Part shown: piece after piece, positions 45,862 through 57,524 of the stretch
Layout of the letters: every line of letters starts with the position of its first letter
Numbering within the stretch: position 1 is the stretch's first letter
Assembly (NCBI RefSeq): GCF_030445035.2
Contig: NC_080689.1
Location: 23,713,278 to 23,777,277 of the forward strand
DNA length: 64,000 nt
Direction of reading: 5' to 3'
Source: Dasypus novemcinctus
Taxonomy: Eukaryota > Chordata > Mammalia > Cingulata > Dasypodidae
Notes under the pieces: generated by a model
Told to the model about the DNA's origin: nothing
Seen by the model: only the letters and a program-made list of their open reading frames with translations
The model's database searches: none
Translations under genes and position numbers: made by a program

Positions 45862-46873
45862 TTTTTATCCTAGTAACATTTACAACCCCAAATTTCCACT
45901 TTTAACCACATTTAAATATATAATTCAGTGTTAACTACATTCACAGTATAATTCCATCACCACCATCCATTACTAAAACTTTTCCATTGACCCCTATAGA
46001 CTCTGTACATTTTAAACCTTAACTCTTTATTCCCTGCCTCCACCCTGTCCTCTGGTAACCTATATTCTAGATTCTGACTCTAGGAGTTTGCTTATTCTAA
46101 TTATTTCATATCAGCGAGATCATTCAATGTTCTTCCTTTTGCACCTGGCTTATTTCACTCAACACAATGTGTTCATTCTTCATCCATGTTCTCACAGGAC
46201 TTCATTCCTTTTTACAGCTGAATAATATTCCATTGTGTCTAAAAACCACATTTTGTTTATTCATTCATCATTGATGAACACCTGGATTGCTTCCTTTGCT
46301 TGGTAATTGTGAATAATGCCACTAAGAACATTGGTGTGCAAATATCTGTTTGCGGTCCTGCTTTCAGTTCTTCTAGATATATACCTAGAAGTATGATTGC
46401 CAGGTCACTTATCAAAGGGTGTTTCACAGCAGCTGCACCATTTCACATTGCCAACAGCAATAAATGAGTGTTCCTATTTCTCCATACCCTCTCCAACACT
46501 TGTAATACTCTATTTTGGGTTTTTTTTAAATACATATTCTAATATATGTGGAATGGTATCCCACTGTGGTTTTGAAATGCATTTCCCTAATAGCTAATGA
46601 TGTTGAGCATCTTTTCATGTTGCTCTATGGCCATTTGTATATTTTCTTTGGAGAAATGTCTATTCAATTCTTTTGCCCATTTTCTAAAAAATGGGTTGTC
46701 TTTTAATTGTTGAGTTGAAAGATTTCTTTCTATATTCTGGATATTAAACCCTTATCAGATATGTGGTTTCCAAACATTTTCTCCAGTTATGTAGGTTGTC
46801 CTTTTACTTTCATTATAAAGTCTTTTATGCACAAAAGTTTTTAATATTGATTAAGTCTCATTTATCTATTTTT
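45862..46873 (-). mobile_element. minus-strand L1 fragment (3' UTR and ORF2 C-terminus)
   Basis: Read on the minus strand it has the L1 order from ORF2 (ATATCTGATAAGGGTTTAAT, CAAAAGAATTGAATAGACAT, TTAGGGAAATGCATTTCAAA) through TCTAGGTATATATCTAGAAG to the 3' UTR (GTACAGAGTCTATAGGGGTC). It continues beyond the SINE at 47,264-47,320. No frame is intact. It is inserted between plus-strand L1 parts. Confidence 0.8.
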
Positions 46874-47246
46874 TTTTTTTTTTTTTTAAGATTTATTTAT
46901 TTATTTAATTTCCCCCCCTCCCCGGTTGTCTGTTCTTGGTGTCTATTTGCTGCGTCTTGTTTCTTTGTCCGCTTCTGTTGTCGTCAGCGGCACGGGAAGT
47001 GTGGGCGGCGCCATTCCTGGGCAGGCTGCACTTTCTTTTCACGCTGGGCGGCTTTCCTCACGGGCACACTCCTTGCGCGTGGGGCTCCCCCACGCGGGGG
47101 ACACCCTTGCGTGGCACGGCACTCCTTGCGCGCATCAGCACTGCGCATGGCCAGCTCCACACGGGTCGAGGAGGCCCGGGGTTTGAACCGCGGACCTCCC
47201 ATATGGTAGACGGACGCCCTAACCACTGGGCCAAAGTCTGTTTCCC
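46874..47246 (-). mobile_element. DAS-type tRNA-derived SINE, young copy
   Basis: Well-preserved CpG-rich body, intact box B-like GGTTCAAACCCC on the minus strand, and a poly-A seen as a T-run at 46,869-46,888. A 17-bp target-site duplication CTCATTTATCTATTTTT lies at about 46,857-46,873 and 47,247-47,263. It sits inside the minus-strand L1. Plus-strand open frames of 86-148 codons across it are not genes. Confidence 0.95.
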
Positions 47247-47263
47247 CTCATTTATCTATTTTT

Positions 47264-47325
47264 ATTTTGTTGCTTGTGCTTGTATGATTTGCTAATATTT
47301 CCTCCCACTCTGTGAATAAAAAGAC
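47264..47325 (-). mobile_element. minus-strand L1, continued
   Basis: TTGCTTGTGCTTGTATGATT and TTTCCTCCCACTCTGTGAAT resume the minus-strand L1 ORF2 after the SINE. The junction to plus-strand L1 falls near 47,320. Confidence 0.7.
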
Positions 47326-48180
47326 AAAAAAAAACAATTTTAAAATGGAAAAACATTCCTCTCTAAAGATATATAAATGGCCAGTAATTACATGAAAAAA
47401 AAAAAGTTCAACATCATTAGACATCAAGGAAATGCAAAACAACCCTCAATTATATGCCACTTCACATCCACTAGGAAGACTAGAATTAAAAATTTAGATA
47501 ATAGCAAGTGTTGACAAGGATGTAGAGAAATTGGAATCTGTATACAATACCGGTAGTATTATAAAATGGTTCAGCCACTTGGAAAAGTTTGTCATTCCCT
47601 CAAATGGTTAAACATGGAGTTACCTATGACCTAGCAACTTAACTCCTAGATATACATCCAAGAAAAATGAAAATATTCGCTGATATTAAAACATGTGAAA
47701 AATGTTCACAGCAGCATAATGCTTAATAGCAAAAAAGTACCTAATAGCAAAATGTCCATCAACTGTTGAAAGGATAAATAAAATGTGGTATATCCATGCA
47801 ATGGAATATTATTTGGCATTTTAAAAATGAAATACATACTGGAATGTGGATGAACCTAGAAATCATTATGCTAAGTGAAAGAAGTCACTGACAAAGGACC
47901 ACATTTTGTATGACTCTATTTTTATGAAATGCCCAGAATATAAGCAAATTCCTGGAAACAGAAAGTAGATTAGTAGTTTCCAGAGGATAGGAGGAGAAGG
48001 AAATGACGAGTGGCTGCTAATAGGTAAAGCATTCTTTTGGAGGTGATGAAAATGTTCTAAAATTAGATAGTGGTGACAGTTGAGCAATTCCATGAATAGA
48101 CTAAAAACCATTGAGCCATATACTTTAAAAGGGTAACTTTTATGGTATGTAAATTATGTTTAAATAGAGCTGCTAGAATA
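47326..48180 (+). mobile_element. old L1 ORF2 C-terminus and 3' UTR
   Basis: Plus-strand order: ATGGCCAGTAATTACATG, CATCAAGGAAATGCAAAACA, CACTTCACATCCACTAGGA, GATGTAGAGAAATTGG, CTAGATATACATCCAAGA, TGTCCATCAACTGTTGAAAG, GGAATATTATTTGGCATT, then 3' UTR AAGGGTAACTTTTATGG. It is probably the continuation of the 44,545-45,860 copy after a deletion of part of ORF2. Confidence 0.85.
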
Positions 48181-49199
48181 AAATCATATACACATATATG
48201 CAAGAATAAGTATACAAAAGAAGAATCACTGAACCACTGAAGAGTTTTTGCCATGAGAAGAGAATTCTGATCAAGCATCTAGGTTTCCTGTTGGCAGAAT
48301 GATTAATAGGTGCTTATTGTATCATTCAAAAAATAAGTACAAAAAACAGTGAATAAATGTATAAATCAAAAGAGCAATGCATGAACCATTGATAAGTCTT
48401 TCCATGAACCAAAAATTAGAATTAGCCCATTTTTTTCCACCTGAGTTTCATCAAAAACATTGAAGCATGAATAGGCTTGTTTCTACCAGTGTGATGGTAT
48501 AGATATCCTGACAAACTCTTCCACTTGAAAACAATTTTTTAAAGTTAGATAAAATATCAAACCCATTTGTTTTATATTACCATTGATTGGGAAAAAGGGA
48601 GGATTCTTCCCAGTCTGAAAACTAGGCAAGAGTAGGAACTAGGCAAGAGTAGGAGAGGTCAGTAAAATATTAAAGTCACTTGAAACTCTGAGGGCATTTG
48701 CTGAACCCAGGGGCACTTGAATTTTGATATTTTTTTCAAGTCACTCCAGACCTAAGGGGGAGGGAAGCCCTCGAAAAAGGGAATGGGGTAGGGGCATCCA
48801 ATAAGAGATCCTGTATAAAGAACTATCTCATCAGACCTCACTGAAAGTAAAAAATTAGAAACAAATCTGTGCCCACCCTCAAATTCAAATGACAGGAAGT
48901 TAAACTGCTTATCCTGAACCTTGGCACTTGGTGGAAAGGAAGAGTAAGAAAATATTCATTGAAAATTCCCAACCAGAGGTCAGCCTTTATGTTTTAGATT
49001 TTCCAGCCTAAATCCATTCTTTCTAGATGATCCAAAAGCCCCCAAGCAAAGAATTAGATTCAAGTGATCTCAGACTTTAGATTTTTTTTCCATGAACATA
49101 GAATGTAAAATAAATGCGTTTAGTATATCTAAGGAAAATTATCAAAGTTTTAAAAATATGTGCAGAATCTATAATAAAGTGGAAGTATGTAGCTGTGCA
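48181..49199. other. unassigned, possibly old L1 5' sequence
   Basis: A-rich sequence with L1-like words (AGATAAAATATCAAACCCAT) but no secure match. A 16-bp direct duplication of CTAGGCAAGAGTAGG lies at 48,623-48,653. No gene supported. Confidence 0.4.
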
Positions 49200-50045
49200 G
49201 TGAAGGAGCATGACAGTGGTGCTAGGATACTATTGGGTTGGGCAGTGCTGGTTTGTCAGAGGGGTAGGGTGGGAAGGGTGGGTTGGACTGTCCATGACAC
49301 TGAGGGGAGCATCGGGGGAGGGAGCAGGTGAACAGTGGGGATTGGTGGGTATGTAGTTCAAACTACAACTTTGGGAATGCTCTTTTGGCAATATGGCCAG
49401 TGGGGGTTACTGGTTTAGGATGTTGGATATGGGGGGAATTGGGGACAGGGCACACCTGGGACAGACTTCTAAGGAGGGTGTGAGTGTTCATCTTGCTCTA
49501 ATGTGTTATATCAGTGGGACAAGACCCACATAATGAGTGGCAAGGTGGTGGACTCCCATTCTGGTGAGGCCCGTTATATTCTTAAATAGAGGGACAAGAG
49601 TATCTCCAGAGCATGGGCAGGGCCTAATAGGGGAGGACAGACCAGTGTGTCAAGCCCTGTGTTGTTGCAAGTAACTATAGATCTTGTCCTTCAAGGAATG
49701 AAGCCTGGTGATTGCCGTGGGTCCCAAGGGAAGAGGGAGAGAGGAATAGAATACATGGAACAGTGGCCATTTTGGGGTGGTAGAAATGTTCTACATGATC
49801 TTGCTAAGATGGATACAGGCCATGTCAAATTACACCAAATTTTATAAAAGTATATGGTCCAAAATGTAAACCATAAAATAAAACACATGGTTAGTACCTG
49901 TTTCAATACTTGTACATCAGTTGTAACAAAAGTACCATCCATATTAACATGTTTAATTAGAGGAAGGGGGAAAGGGGAAAGATGTTGGGTATATGGGAGT
50001 CCCCTGTATTCGGTATGTGACTTTTCTGTAATTTAAAACATCTTT
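49200..50045 (+). mobile_element. L1-type 3' UTR, long copy
   Basis: GTATGTAGTTCAAACTACAA, GGGAATGCTCTTTTGGCAAT, then CATCAGTTGTAACAAAAGTA, a purine-rich GGAAGGGGGAAAGGGG tract, GGGTATATGGGAGTCCCCTG and TTTCTGTAATTTAAAACAT follow L1 3' UTR order. No ORF2 sequence precedes it within the recognisable part. Confidence 0.6.
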
Positions 50046-50289
50046 GAAGACAATATGGAAAAAGTAAGACACTGGGGGAATAAATGGAAGAAAATGTGAC
50101 TGTACATATAGAACAAGAGATCATACAGTGATGAAAGGCAAATGTCAAAAAAAATTTAAGTATATTTTCATTATTTTTTCTTATCCCAAATTTTTCTTAA
50201 TTTTTTTGTATTTTATTTCCTATTTTTAAAGCTATTATTATTTTATTTTCTTATTAATAGTATTTGGCTATTTTATTGTCTTCATTTTT

Positions 50290-51432
50290 TAAGACGTTTT
50301 GGATCAGAGAAGGATTACAACTATGGCAGGGGAGGATTATTGGTGTGGGGGTCAATGATGGGGGATGCATGGAAGGAAGCTCACTTGGGCATACATTTAA
50401 GGCATGTAAATGTGTTCAAATGTTCATGGGTCATTGTCACAGTGGGTAGAGATTCACACAATAACTGAAGGAATATCAAATTCCCATCCTGGGGAGCTCT
50501 TCCACATTCTCTAATGAAGCAGCAAGAATCCCCCAAGTATAGGGGTGATACTAGTGAAGGAGTATGGTCCAGTGATGGGCCCTTGATATTGATTACTGTG
50601 CTTTTGAACGTTTACTCTTGAAATTGAAACTTAGCTTAGTATTATAGGGTGCCTAAGAGTTGCCTCCTGGGAGCCTCCTTGTTGCTCAAATGTGGCCTCT
50701 CTCTACGCTGAACTCAGCATATAAACACATGACCTCCCCTCCAGTGCAGCACATGACTTCTGGGGATGAGCCTCCCTGGCACCAAGGGATTACTACCAAG
50801 TGCCACCCAGCAATGCAACTGGAAAAAGACCTTGACCAAAAAGGGGAAAGAGTAGAGGAAACTGAGTTTATATAGCTAAGAGACTTCAAAGTGAGTTGGG
50901 AGGTCATTCCAGAGATACAGCTTATGCATATCTCAGCAGGATCTCATTGACTGCCAAAGTAGATACTATCCCAAATAGCAGGTCTCCTAAGGGTTCCAGA
51001 GACATCCAGACACCATAGTCAGGGCAGATAGCTCAGGAGTTTGGTGCCTTGCCAGTGGACCCTACTTTGGGGTTTGTGCTCCCCAGTGTGACAGAACTGG
51101 ACTCAGTTGTGGTTTTCCTACACATGGCTCTTCTGTCCTTCTTTTTGAACCTATAGTTGGGGCTGGAGTTGGTAGGTATACATCCAAGAGACTTGAATTT
51201 TTGGACTGTCCATGTGCCAGACTGTACAAACCATTATATATCTTGCCATAACCTAGAGAATTGTGTGGGAGAGAGTGTAAACTACAATATAAACTATTAT
51301 CCATACTTAGTGGCAATGCTCCAAAATGTGTTCATCAATTGCAATTAATGTACTACATTAATGAAGGATGTTGTCAATGTGGGAAAATGGGGGAGATGTG
51401 GGGAGCAGGGTATATGGGAATCCCCTATGTAT
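50290..51432 (+). mobile_element. L1-type 3' UTR, second long copy
   Basis: A long noncoding stretch ends GAGAGAGTGTAAACTACAAT, ATAAACTATTATCC, GCTCCAAAATGTGTTCATCA, a G-rich GGGGGAGATGTGGGGAGC tract and GGTATATGGGAATCCCCTAT. It aligns word by word with the minus-strand copy at 19,486-19,960. A SINE splits its last bases; it resumes at 51,867. Upstream of 51,100 the assignment is by continuity only. Confidence 0.6.
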
Positions 51433-51866
51433 TTTTTTTAAGGTTTCCCCCCCCCCCCCCCTTCCTGCCCTGCTGTTTTTGCTGTCTGTTTTGTCTTCTT
51501 TTCTCATTTTCTCTCCTCTAGGATTCACCATGATTTGATCCTGGAGACCTCTGATGGGGAGACAGTTTCCCTGTCAGCTGCGCCACCGCAGTTCCTGGTT
51601 TCTCCTGCATTTCACCTTGACTCTCCCCTTGTCTCTCTTTTGATGAGTCATCATCTTGCTGGGTGACTCACTTGTGCAGGGTACTGGCTCACCACGTGGG
51701 CACTCACGCGGGCACTGGCTCACCATGTGGGCACTCGCCTGGGCACTGAGTTGCCGCGCAGGCAAGGTTTCTCTTTTTCCTTTTTCATCAGGAGGCCCCA
51801 GAGATCGAACCCAGGTCCTCCGACATAGTAGGTGGAAGCTCTATCAGTTGAGCCACATCTGCTTCC
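51433..51866 (-). mobile_element. dimeric DAS-type SINE
   Basis: On the minus strand a tRNA-like head (box B-like word near 51,810) is followed by a diverged body and a second unit seen on the plus strand as TTTGATCCTGGAGACCTCTG and GGGGAGACAGTTTCCCTGTC near 51,535-51,575. The tail is a C15 run on the plus strand (51,447-51,461). Only an approximate duplication (CTATRYWTTTT) flanks it. It lies inside the L1 3' end. Confidence 0.8.
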
Positions 51867-51935
51867 CCCCTATACTTTTTATGTAACATTTATGTAATCT
51901 AAATATCTTTTTCCTAAAAATTAACCAAAAAAAAG
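51867..51935 (+). mobile_element. L1 3' end, continued
   Basis: CCTATACTTTTTATGTAACA and TTTATGTAATCTAAATATC, then an A-rich end, complete the L1 3' terminus interrupted by the SINE. Confidence 0.65.
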
Positions 51936-52124
51936 CAAAACAAAAACCAAAAATTGACCAATAAATTAATTAAGCTTAAATATATAAATTAATTAATTAA
52001 ACTTGTATAAATATAAAATCAAATAAAGAAAATTAAAATTTAGTGGATCAGTTTTAACTTATTTGGCATAGCTGGAGAGAATCATTGACTTGGCAAATGG
52101 ATAATAATACACAAACACCTAGAT

Positions 52125-52360
52125 TAGGTGTTCTTAACCACTGTTCCATGGAAAGATTTCAGGGGGCCCATGAGCTTGAATTGAAAAAAAGTCAATTTAC
52201 TATCTTTATTTTCTCTGAAATCCAGCATTTCCTTATGCTATGGATAAGCATAAGGATAAGCTATGGATTCACTTATGAATGTATGCAGTAAATTACAGTT
52301 GTATTCATTTCCCCTTACTTGCAAAGAGGCCCATGGAACAAACAATGTTAAGAACCCCTG
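52125..52360. mobile_element. nonautonomous hAT-type DNA transposon
   Basis: Inverted ends TAGGTGTTCTTAAC and GTTAAGAACCCCTG. Flanking 8-bp duplications ACCTAGAT (52,117-52,124) and ACTTAGAT (52,361-52,368) match at seven positions. Internal GGGGGCCCATGAGCTTGAAT aligns with the reversed copy at 4,229-4,421, so both belong to one family. Confidence 0.85.
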
Positions 52361-52384
52361 ACTTAGATAATGTTTAAAACACTT

Positions 52385-52550
52385 TTAAAATATTAACTCA
52401 TTTAATCCTCAAAACAATTCTATGAGTTAAGCTTCATTAATTTCTCCACTTTCCAAATGAGAAACAATGAGGCATAGATTAAATGTTTTGTCTAAGATTA
52501 CATTAATCATTGAGTCACCTTTCAAACAGAGGCAAAAGTTTCAAATAATC
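52385..52550 (+). repeat. MIR-type ancient SINE
   Basis: CATTTAATCCTCAAAACAAT, CTATGAGTTAAGCTTCATTA, CCAAATGAGAAACAATGAGG and TTTTGTCTAAGATTACATTA are diverged MIR core words in the right order. Confidence 0.8.
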
Positions 52551-54758
52551 ATTTAAACTAACCTCTAAGTATTGCGTTAGATACCATTGATAAATATTAG
52601 GTTGTCTGTTTTTCTATTTCAAATAATATTCTAAATAAATGGTTTGGGTATAATAGTTGGTTGTTGTTATACGTATGATTTTCAATTAGTTTATTTTTCT
52701 AGTAAGGCACAACTTCATGGGCATATATCTCTCTGACCTCTAAAACTGTATGGCTATAATCCATTCATCATCCTATCCAGATTAATTAATATATAGTTAA
52801 TATGTATATTAAAATTTTTTCATACATATTTGCTTTATTTCACAAAGATCTGAAACGACTTCCAAGAAATAAAATCAATAATATGAACATATCAATAAAT
52901 GTATCAAGACAAATAAAATTTAAATTTGAGTAAAAAAGATCTGAAAAAATAGAACTTCTAGGCTTCTTGGATAGGTGACTTCGAGCAGAGCCATGAAAGA
53001 TGTGTGGACTCTCGGCTGGCACATTATCAAAATAAATAAGGATGCACAATGTAAAACCTCATCTTAATTATATATACCAGTGTGATTTCAGTGTTGGCTC
53101 TTAGGTGTTTTATTGAGATTTTTTTTCCAAAACATTTTGAAGCAATTTTTCAGTTGTTTCTCTTTGGCCACTGACAGCTAGATTCATCATTTTTAAGCTT
53201 CATATTAGTTGTATCAAGTTTTCTTTCCTGAGAGAGTTTTCATGGAACCAATTATGATAGCACCATTTCTCTGATTTAATATGCTTCTCAGAATATAATT
53301 TTTTCTGTACTTTAGTACATTTTTCCACTGTTTGTTATCATGGGGAAAATGGATCTGAATGGTATTTTACACAAAATTATCTGGTTTCTGGAACTCAATA
53401 CATTTTATAGTGCTTGAAACATTTCATTGTCCATGCTGGTCATTTTGCTTTCCTCAAAAATAAATTTATATTGATTTGTGAAGAACCACACTCCTTTTCC
53501 ATTATTCCAGCTAGGCACATTTTCAGATTCTTTTTCCAAAGTTTACTTTCCAGAAAATCATTAAATATAGCATGAGATGGAGTATAGTGACTTTATCAAA
53601 AAAGTAACAATTTTTAGCTAAGGATGTAGTTTTAGTTTTTATTATAGTACACATTTGGAATAGTTGTAGATTTGTGTCAAATTTTCCCATGTATTACTTT
53701 TTTTAGAAATCTGTTACACCTTAATGTTGGTAACTAATATTCTAAAATTGTGAATTGGAAAACATTTTTATCAAGGAAAAGAGATATATGGCACTGTATG
53801 CTATCCTTCAGTGTGAACGTGATAGAAATATACGAATTAGTGAATTAAAATTTAAACTTAACTCTAGAGAACAAGGTGACCAGAGAAAGAAAGACACTAT
53901 TCTTCCCAGGAAATCAAATAACTTGACTTTAGGGCAGTTTTTTGGAATACAGATTAAAAAAAAGCCAAAATAAGAAATGAGATGCAACTGGCAGGAAGAC
54001 AGAAAAGACAGTTAAAAGTGCCTTGGTGACTCCCAAGTAAGAGGACGATGAAGGAGCACATTGCCCTTTTATTACATGAAGAGAAAAGCAATAAGAGAGG
54101 ATACCAAAAAGCTATCAGTTTAAAATTGTTTTGTTGAGGATATTATTTTTTTCCAAACTGAGTCAAAGCCTCAGAGCTGAGATGAGAGGATTAGAAAAAA
54201 GGCTAGCACTTTGAAGAAACTGTTCAAATGCTCCTATAACTATTAGAACCTCCTATTGCACTTGCTATTTAAACACTGGTTTTAACACATAGGCATATAT
54301 TATCCTGAATTTTACCTAATTGTTTCACACACACATACATACGTACACCTAAATGTTAGTATATTCTAATTATATTGTAAATTCTGTGAGTCAAGAAACC
54401 ATTTTTATACCTATTTTACAGATGCCCCTTTCCAGTCAGAACAAAGTGGATGATAGAGAGTCTAAAACTATGTGTTAAGGTGAATTATGATTAGTTAAAA
54501 AAAAAAAAATCTGATGACATTTATCAGTAGAGCCTTTCAGGAGAGCAAACATTTATAAAAGTAAAATATAACAACAGCTTGAATTTAATCTTGATAATTC
54601 AGATGGTACCTTTATTTATCTTCATTACAGCATAGGTCTCAGGACTTTCCATGTCTAATTTTTAATTATCAAAGTGAGGAAAATGCAGAAATACTAATAG
54701 AGAAAATTTTCACTGGAAAAAAACTTCAATGGTTTGCCTGTATTAAAAATAAAAACAA
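52551..54758. other. unique AT-rich sequence, no gene supported
   Basis: About 2.2 kb. The minus strand of 53,100-53,600 has A-rich, lysine- and glutamate-coding stretches that could be an old pseudogene of a coiled-coil protein; I cannot identify it. The plus-strand frame 53,755-53,973 has no recognisable domain. Confidence 0.4.
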
Positions 54759-55170
54759 GGGAAGCAGATTTGGCTCACTTGATAGAGCAACCGCCTACCA
54801 CATGGGAGGTCCAGGGTTCAAACCCACGTCCTCCTGGCCCATGTGATGAGCTGGCCCATGCACAGTGCTGATTCGTGCAAGAAGTGCCTTGCCATGCAGC
54901 GGTGTCCCCCACATAGGGGAGCCCCACGTGCAAGGAGTGCACCCCATAAGGAGAGTCGCCCCATGCAAAAAAAGGGCAGCCTACCCAGTAGGGGCAACAC
55001 ACACAGAGAGCTGACGCAGCAAGATGATGCAACAAAATAGAGATGCAGTTTCCCAGTGCTGTTGAGAAGAATACAAGCAGGCACAGAAGAACATACAGCA
55101 AATGGACACAGAGAGCAGACACTGGCGGGGGTGGGGAGAAGGGAAGAGCAATAAATAAAATAAATCTTAA
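54759..55170 (+). mobile_element. DAS-type tRNA-derived SINE, full length
   Basis: Starts GGGAAGCAGATTTGGCTCAC with box B-like GGTTCAAACCC, body GGAGTGCACCCC, and tail AATAAATAAAATAAATCTTA plus A-run. Flanking AAAATAAAAACAA-like words form an approximate duplication. Minus-strand frames of 115 and 139 codons inside it are artefacts. Confidence 0.92.
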
Positions 55171-55184
55171 AAAAAATAAACAAC

Positions 55185-55623
55185 ATTGTACAGCTCACAT
55201 GATTAGTGGGCATAAAATGATTGGAGCATAGAACCAAGAGCTGACAGGGAATTTAATTGCATTCCACAGAGGATTTTCAGTTCTGACCCAACCTAGAAGT
55301 ACCTCTCCTTTCAAAAAATCTCCCCAGTCCCCCAGGCAGGCAGAGTGTTAACCGTGAAGAACTCAAAGACAGTAAGCAGAGGGCTCAGAAACTAAAGACT
55401 GTCAGGACCTTGAAATACAAAGGAATTCACTGCAGTGTGGGAAGTAACTGGAGGACAGCAGGTAGCAGGAAGAAAGCAAAGGAGAGCCGTGTCATTTATT
55501 CTTTGAATAGTTTGGTGTGTAGTACATTTACTATCTGAATTTAGAGCCATTGCAGACCAACAGGCTGAATACTTTGCTGCAATTAGTAATGAGGGCTCTA
55601 ATATACAGTAGGGAGCATCACTA
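55185..55623. other. unique sequence, no gene seen
   Basis: No gene or repeat could be supported. Confidence 0.45.
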
Positions 55624-56042
55624 TGTATGGTAGATTGTATTACGTACCCCAGAAAAACATGTGTTCCTATTTCCCATCCCTATGGGTATGAACACTTTGG
55701 AAATAAGACCTCCTGGAGATGCTATTTTTCATTAAGGTTTGGCTCAACTGAATGAGGGTGGGTCTTAATCCAGGTTACTGGAGGCCTTATAGAGAGGATC
55801 CAGAAGTCACAGAAGCCAGGAAGGAGATCCTCAAGTGACAGGAGGCAGAGCTAAAAGTCAAGGAACCCCAAGGATTGCCAGCAGTCAACAACAAAACGCT
55901 TCCGTTTTCGTGAAGAAAGCAAGCCTTACCAATGTCTTGATGTTGGACTTCTAGCCTCAAAACAATCAGCCAATAAATTCCTGTTCTTTAGACCAAAGTC
56001 AATTTGTGGTATCTGTGATAGTAGCTCAAGCACACCAAGGCA
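55624..56042 (+). mobile_element. MaLR-like (MLT1-type) LTR
   Basis: Starts TGTATGGTAGATTGTATTAC and has GAACACTTTGGAAATAAGAC, GAGGGTGGGTCTTAATCCAG, CCTTATAGAGAGGATCCAG, GTTGGACTTCTAGCCTC and CAATAAATTCCTGTTC in the order of MLT1-type LTRs of ERVL-MaLR. The final AATAAA word is its polyadenylation signal region. No 5-bp duplication is clear. Confidence 0.75.
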
Positions 56043-56174
56043 ACATGAAAGACAAAATGGCGTATGACACACTGTAGACAATCCTAAGCCCCAGATCAGC
56101 TAAAACAAAGACACAAATCTGAGTCAGACCAGAAAAGAGATGAGGCTCTCAAATGGCTCAAGAATACCATTGTA

Positions 56175-56674
56175 GGGAAATGGATGTGGCTCAACCAATT
56201 GGGCTCCCATCTACTATATAGGCGGTCCAGAGTTCAATGTCCAGGGCCTCCTGGTGAGGGTAAGTTGGCCCACACAGCGAGGCCCATGCAGACTGCCAGA
56301 CCTCATTGGAGTGCCACCCTGTGCAGGAGTGCCGCCCTGTGTGGAAATGCCACCCAGCATGGGAAAGCAGCCTCACACAGGAGTGCCGGCCAATGTGAAG
56401 AGCTGGCGCAGCAAGATGACGCAACAAGAGACACAGAGGAGAGAAAATAAGAAGACATAGCAGAACTGGGAGTTGAGGTGGCGCAAAGAGAGCCTCTCTC
56501 CCACTCTGGAAGGTCCCAGGATCAGTTCCCAGAGCGACCTAATGAGAATACAAGCAGACACAGAATAACATACAGCGAATGGACACAGAGAGCAGACAAC
56601 AAGGGGAATGGGGGGGGGGGGGGGGGATGGGGGGAATAAATTTTAAAATATAAATAAAAAGAAAGAAAGAAAGA
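56175..56674 (+). mobile_element. dimeric DAS-type SINE
   Basis: Unit one has box A-like TGGCTCAACCAATTGGG and box B-like GAGTTCAATGTCC. Near 56,466 a second unit starts (GGGAGTTGAGGTGGCGCAAA) and has GGTCCCAGGATCAGTTCCC as its B-like word. The standard tail with a G17 run at 56,610-56,626 and (GAAA)n follows. A perfect 15-bp target-site duplication AAGAATACCATTGTA lies at 56,160-56,174 and 56,675-56,689, proving that both units moved as one element. Confidence 0.93.
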
Positions 56675-56704
56675 AAGAATACCATTGTACATCACATGCA
56701 AATA

Positions 56705-56832
56705 CTCTGAAGTCGAGGTATGGTAGTAGAGAAGACCAAGCAGACAAACTTGGTTCAGATACTGGCTTGGGCACTGTCTAACTATCTGATCCAGGAAACA
56801 TGAAACTAACCATTCTGAGTTTCAATAGCACT
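56705..56832 (+). repeat. MIR-type ancient SINE
   Basis: ACTTGGTTCAGATACTGGCT, GGGCACTGTCTAACTATCTG and CCATTCTGAGTTTCAATAGC follow the first half of MIR. Confidence 0.7.
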
Positions 56833-57384
56833 TATTTTGCATGTCCTGAAAATTACACACAGCTATTTGAAAGCCCCTATTTTGGTCCCTGACAGGTTGC
56901 AGGTGTCTAGAAAGCAGCACCTATGATTATGATAATTCTTCTTGTTCTTGTTGCTCTAGACTTTACCATTCACTTAGGAGAAATGAAGAAGACATTGTTC
57001 ATGGTCCTCATTCCGTAGTGTACCTTCAGTTACTTTCAAATAATCCTCATGTTTTCTTCATAAATCCAAATTTAAAGAAATACCTTCAGTAAAGGTCACA
57101 AGGAGAAATGAGTTAGCAATGCCTACTCTAGGGGGGTGCCCTAATAAGCGTGTGTTTGCTTTGGGGTACGATGTGAAATAATGGCAGGGACTTTCACTAT
57201 TATTTCTTACAACTTGTGTCTTGGTAATTATAAGCATTCAGGAAAAAAAGAGAAGGTTGCTTAAAAGGGTAAGAGAAGGACTAATTTTAACTACAAATTT
57301 TAGAACCAAAGAATATTGAACATCAGTATGTTAAAAATGTCCATTATAGCCCTAAATAGCCAAAAATGTCTTTAAACATTTTAA
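56833..57384. other. unique sequence, no gene seen
   Basis: No gene or named repeat could be supported. Confidence 0.45.
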
Positions 57385-57513
57385 TATGCTTTAAGAGCAC
57401 ATTACTTTCCTGTAGTGGTTAAAATAAAAAATTATGGTACTGGCATAAGGACAGACAGATTGACCAATGAAACTGAATTGAGAACTCAGAAATATACCCT
57501 CACATCTGCAGTC
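57385..57513 (+). mobile_element. 5'-truncated L1, first part
   Basis: ATTATGGTACTGGCATAAGG, CAGATTGACCAATGAAACTG and CTGCAGTCAAGTGAT align with 42,930-43,020 of the other L1. The element is interrupted here by the MAGOH retrocopy and continues at 58,143 and again after the solo LTR at 60,159. Confidence 0.9.
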
Positions 57514-57524
57514 AAGTGATTTTT

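Noticed and set aside
45862..48180. A single L1 insertion with twin-priming inversion
   Set aside because: The inverted and direct parts overlap in the ORF2 C-terminal region, so they cannot come from one L1 copy without duplication.
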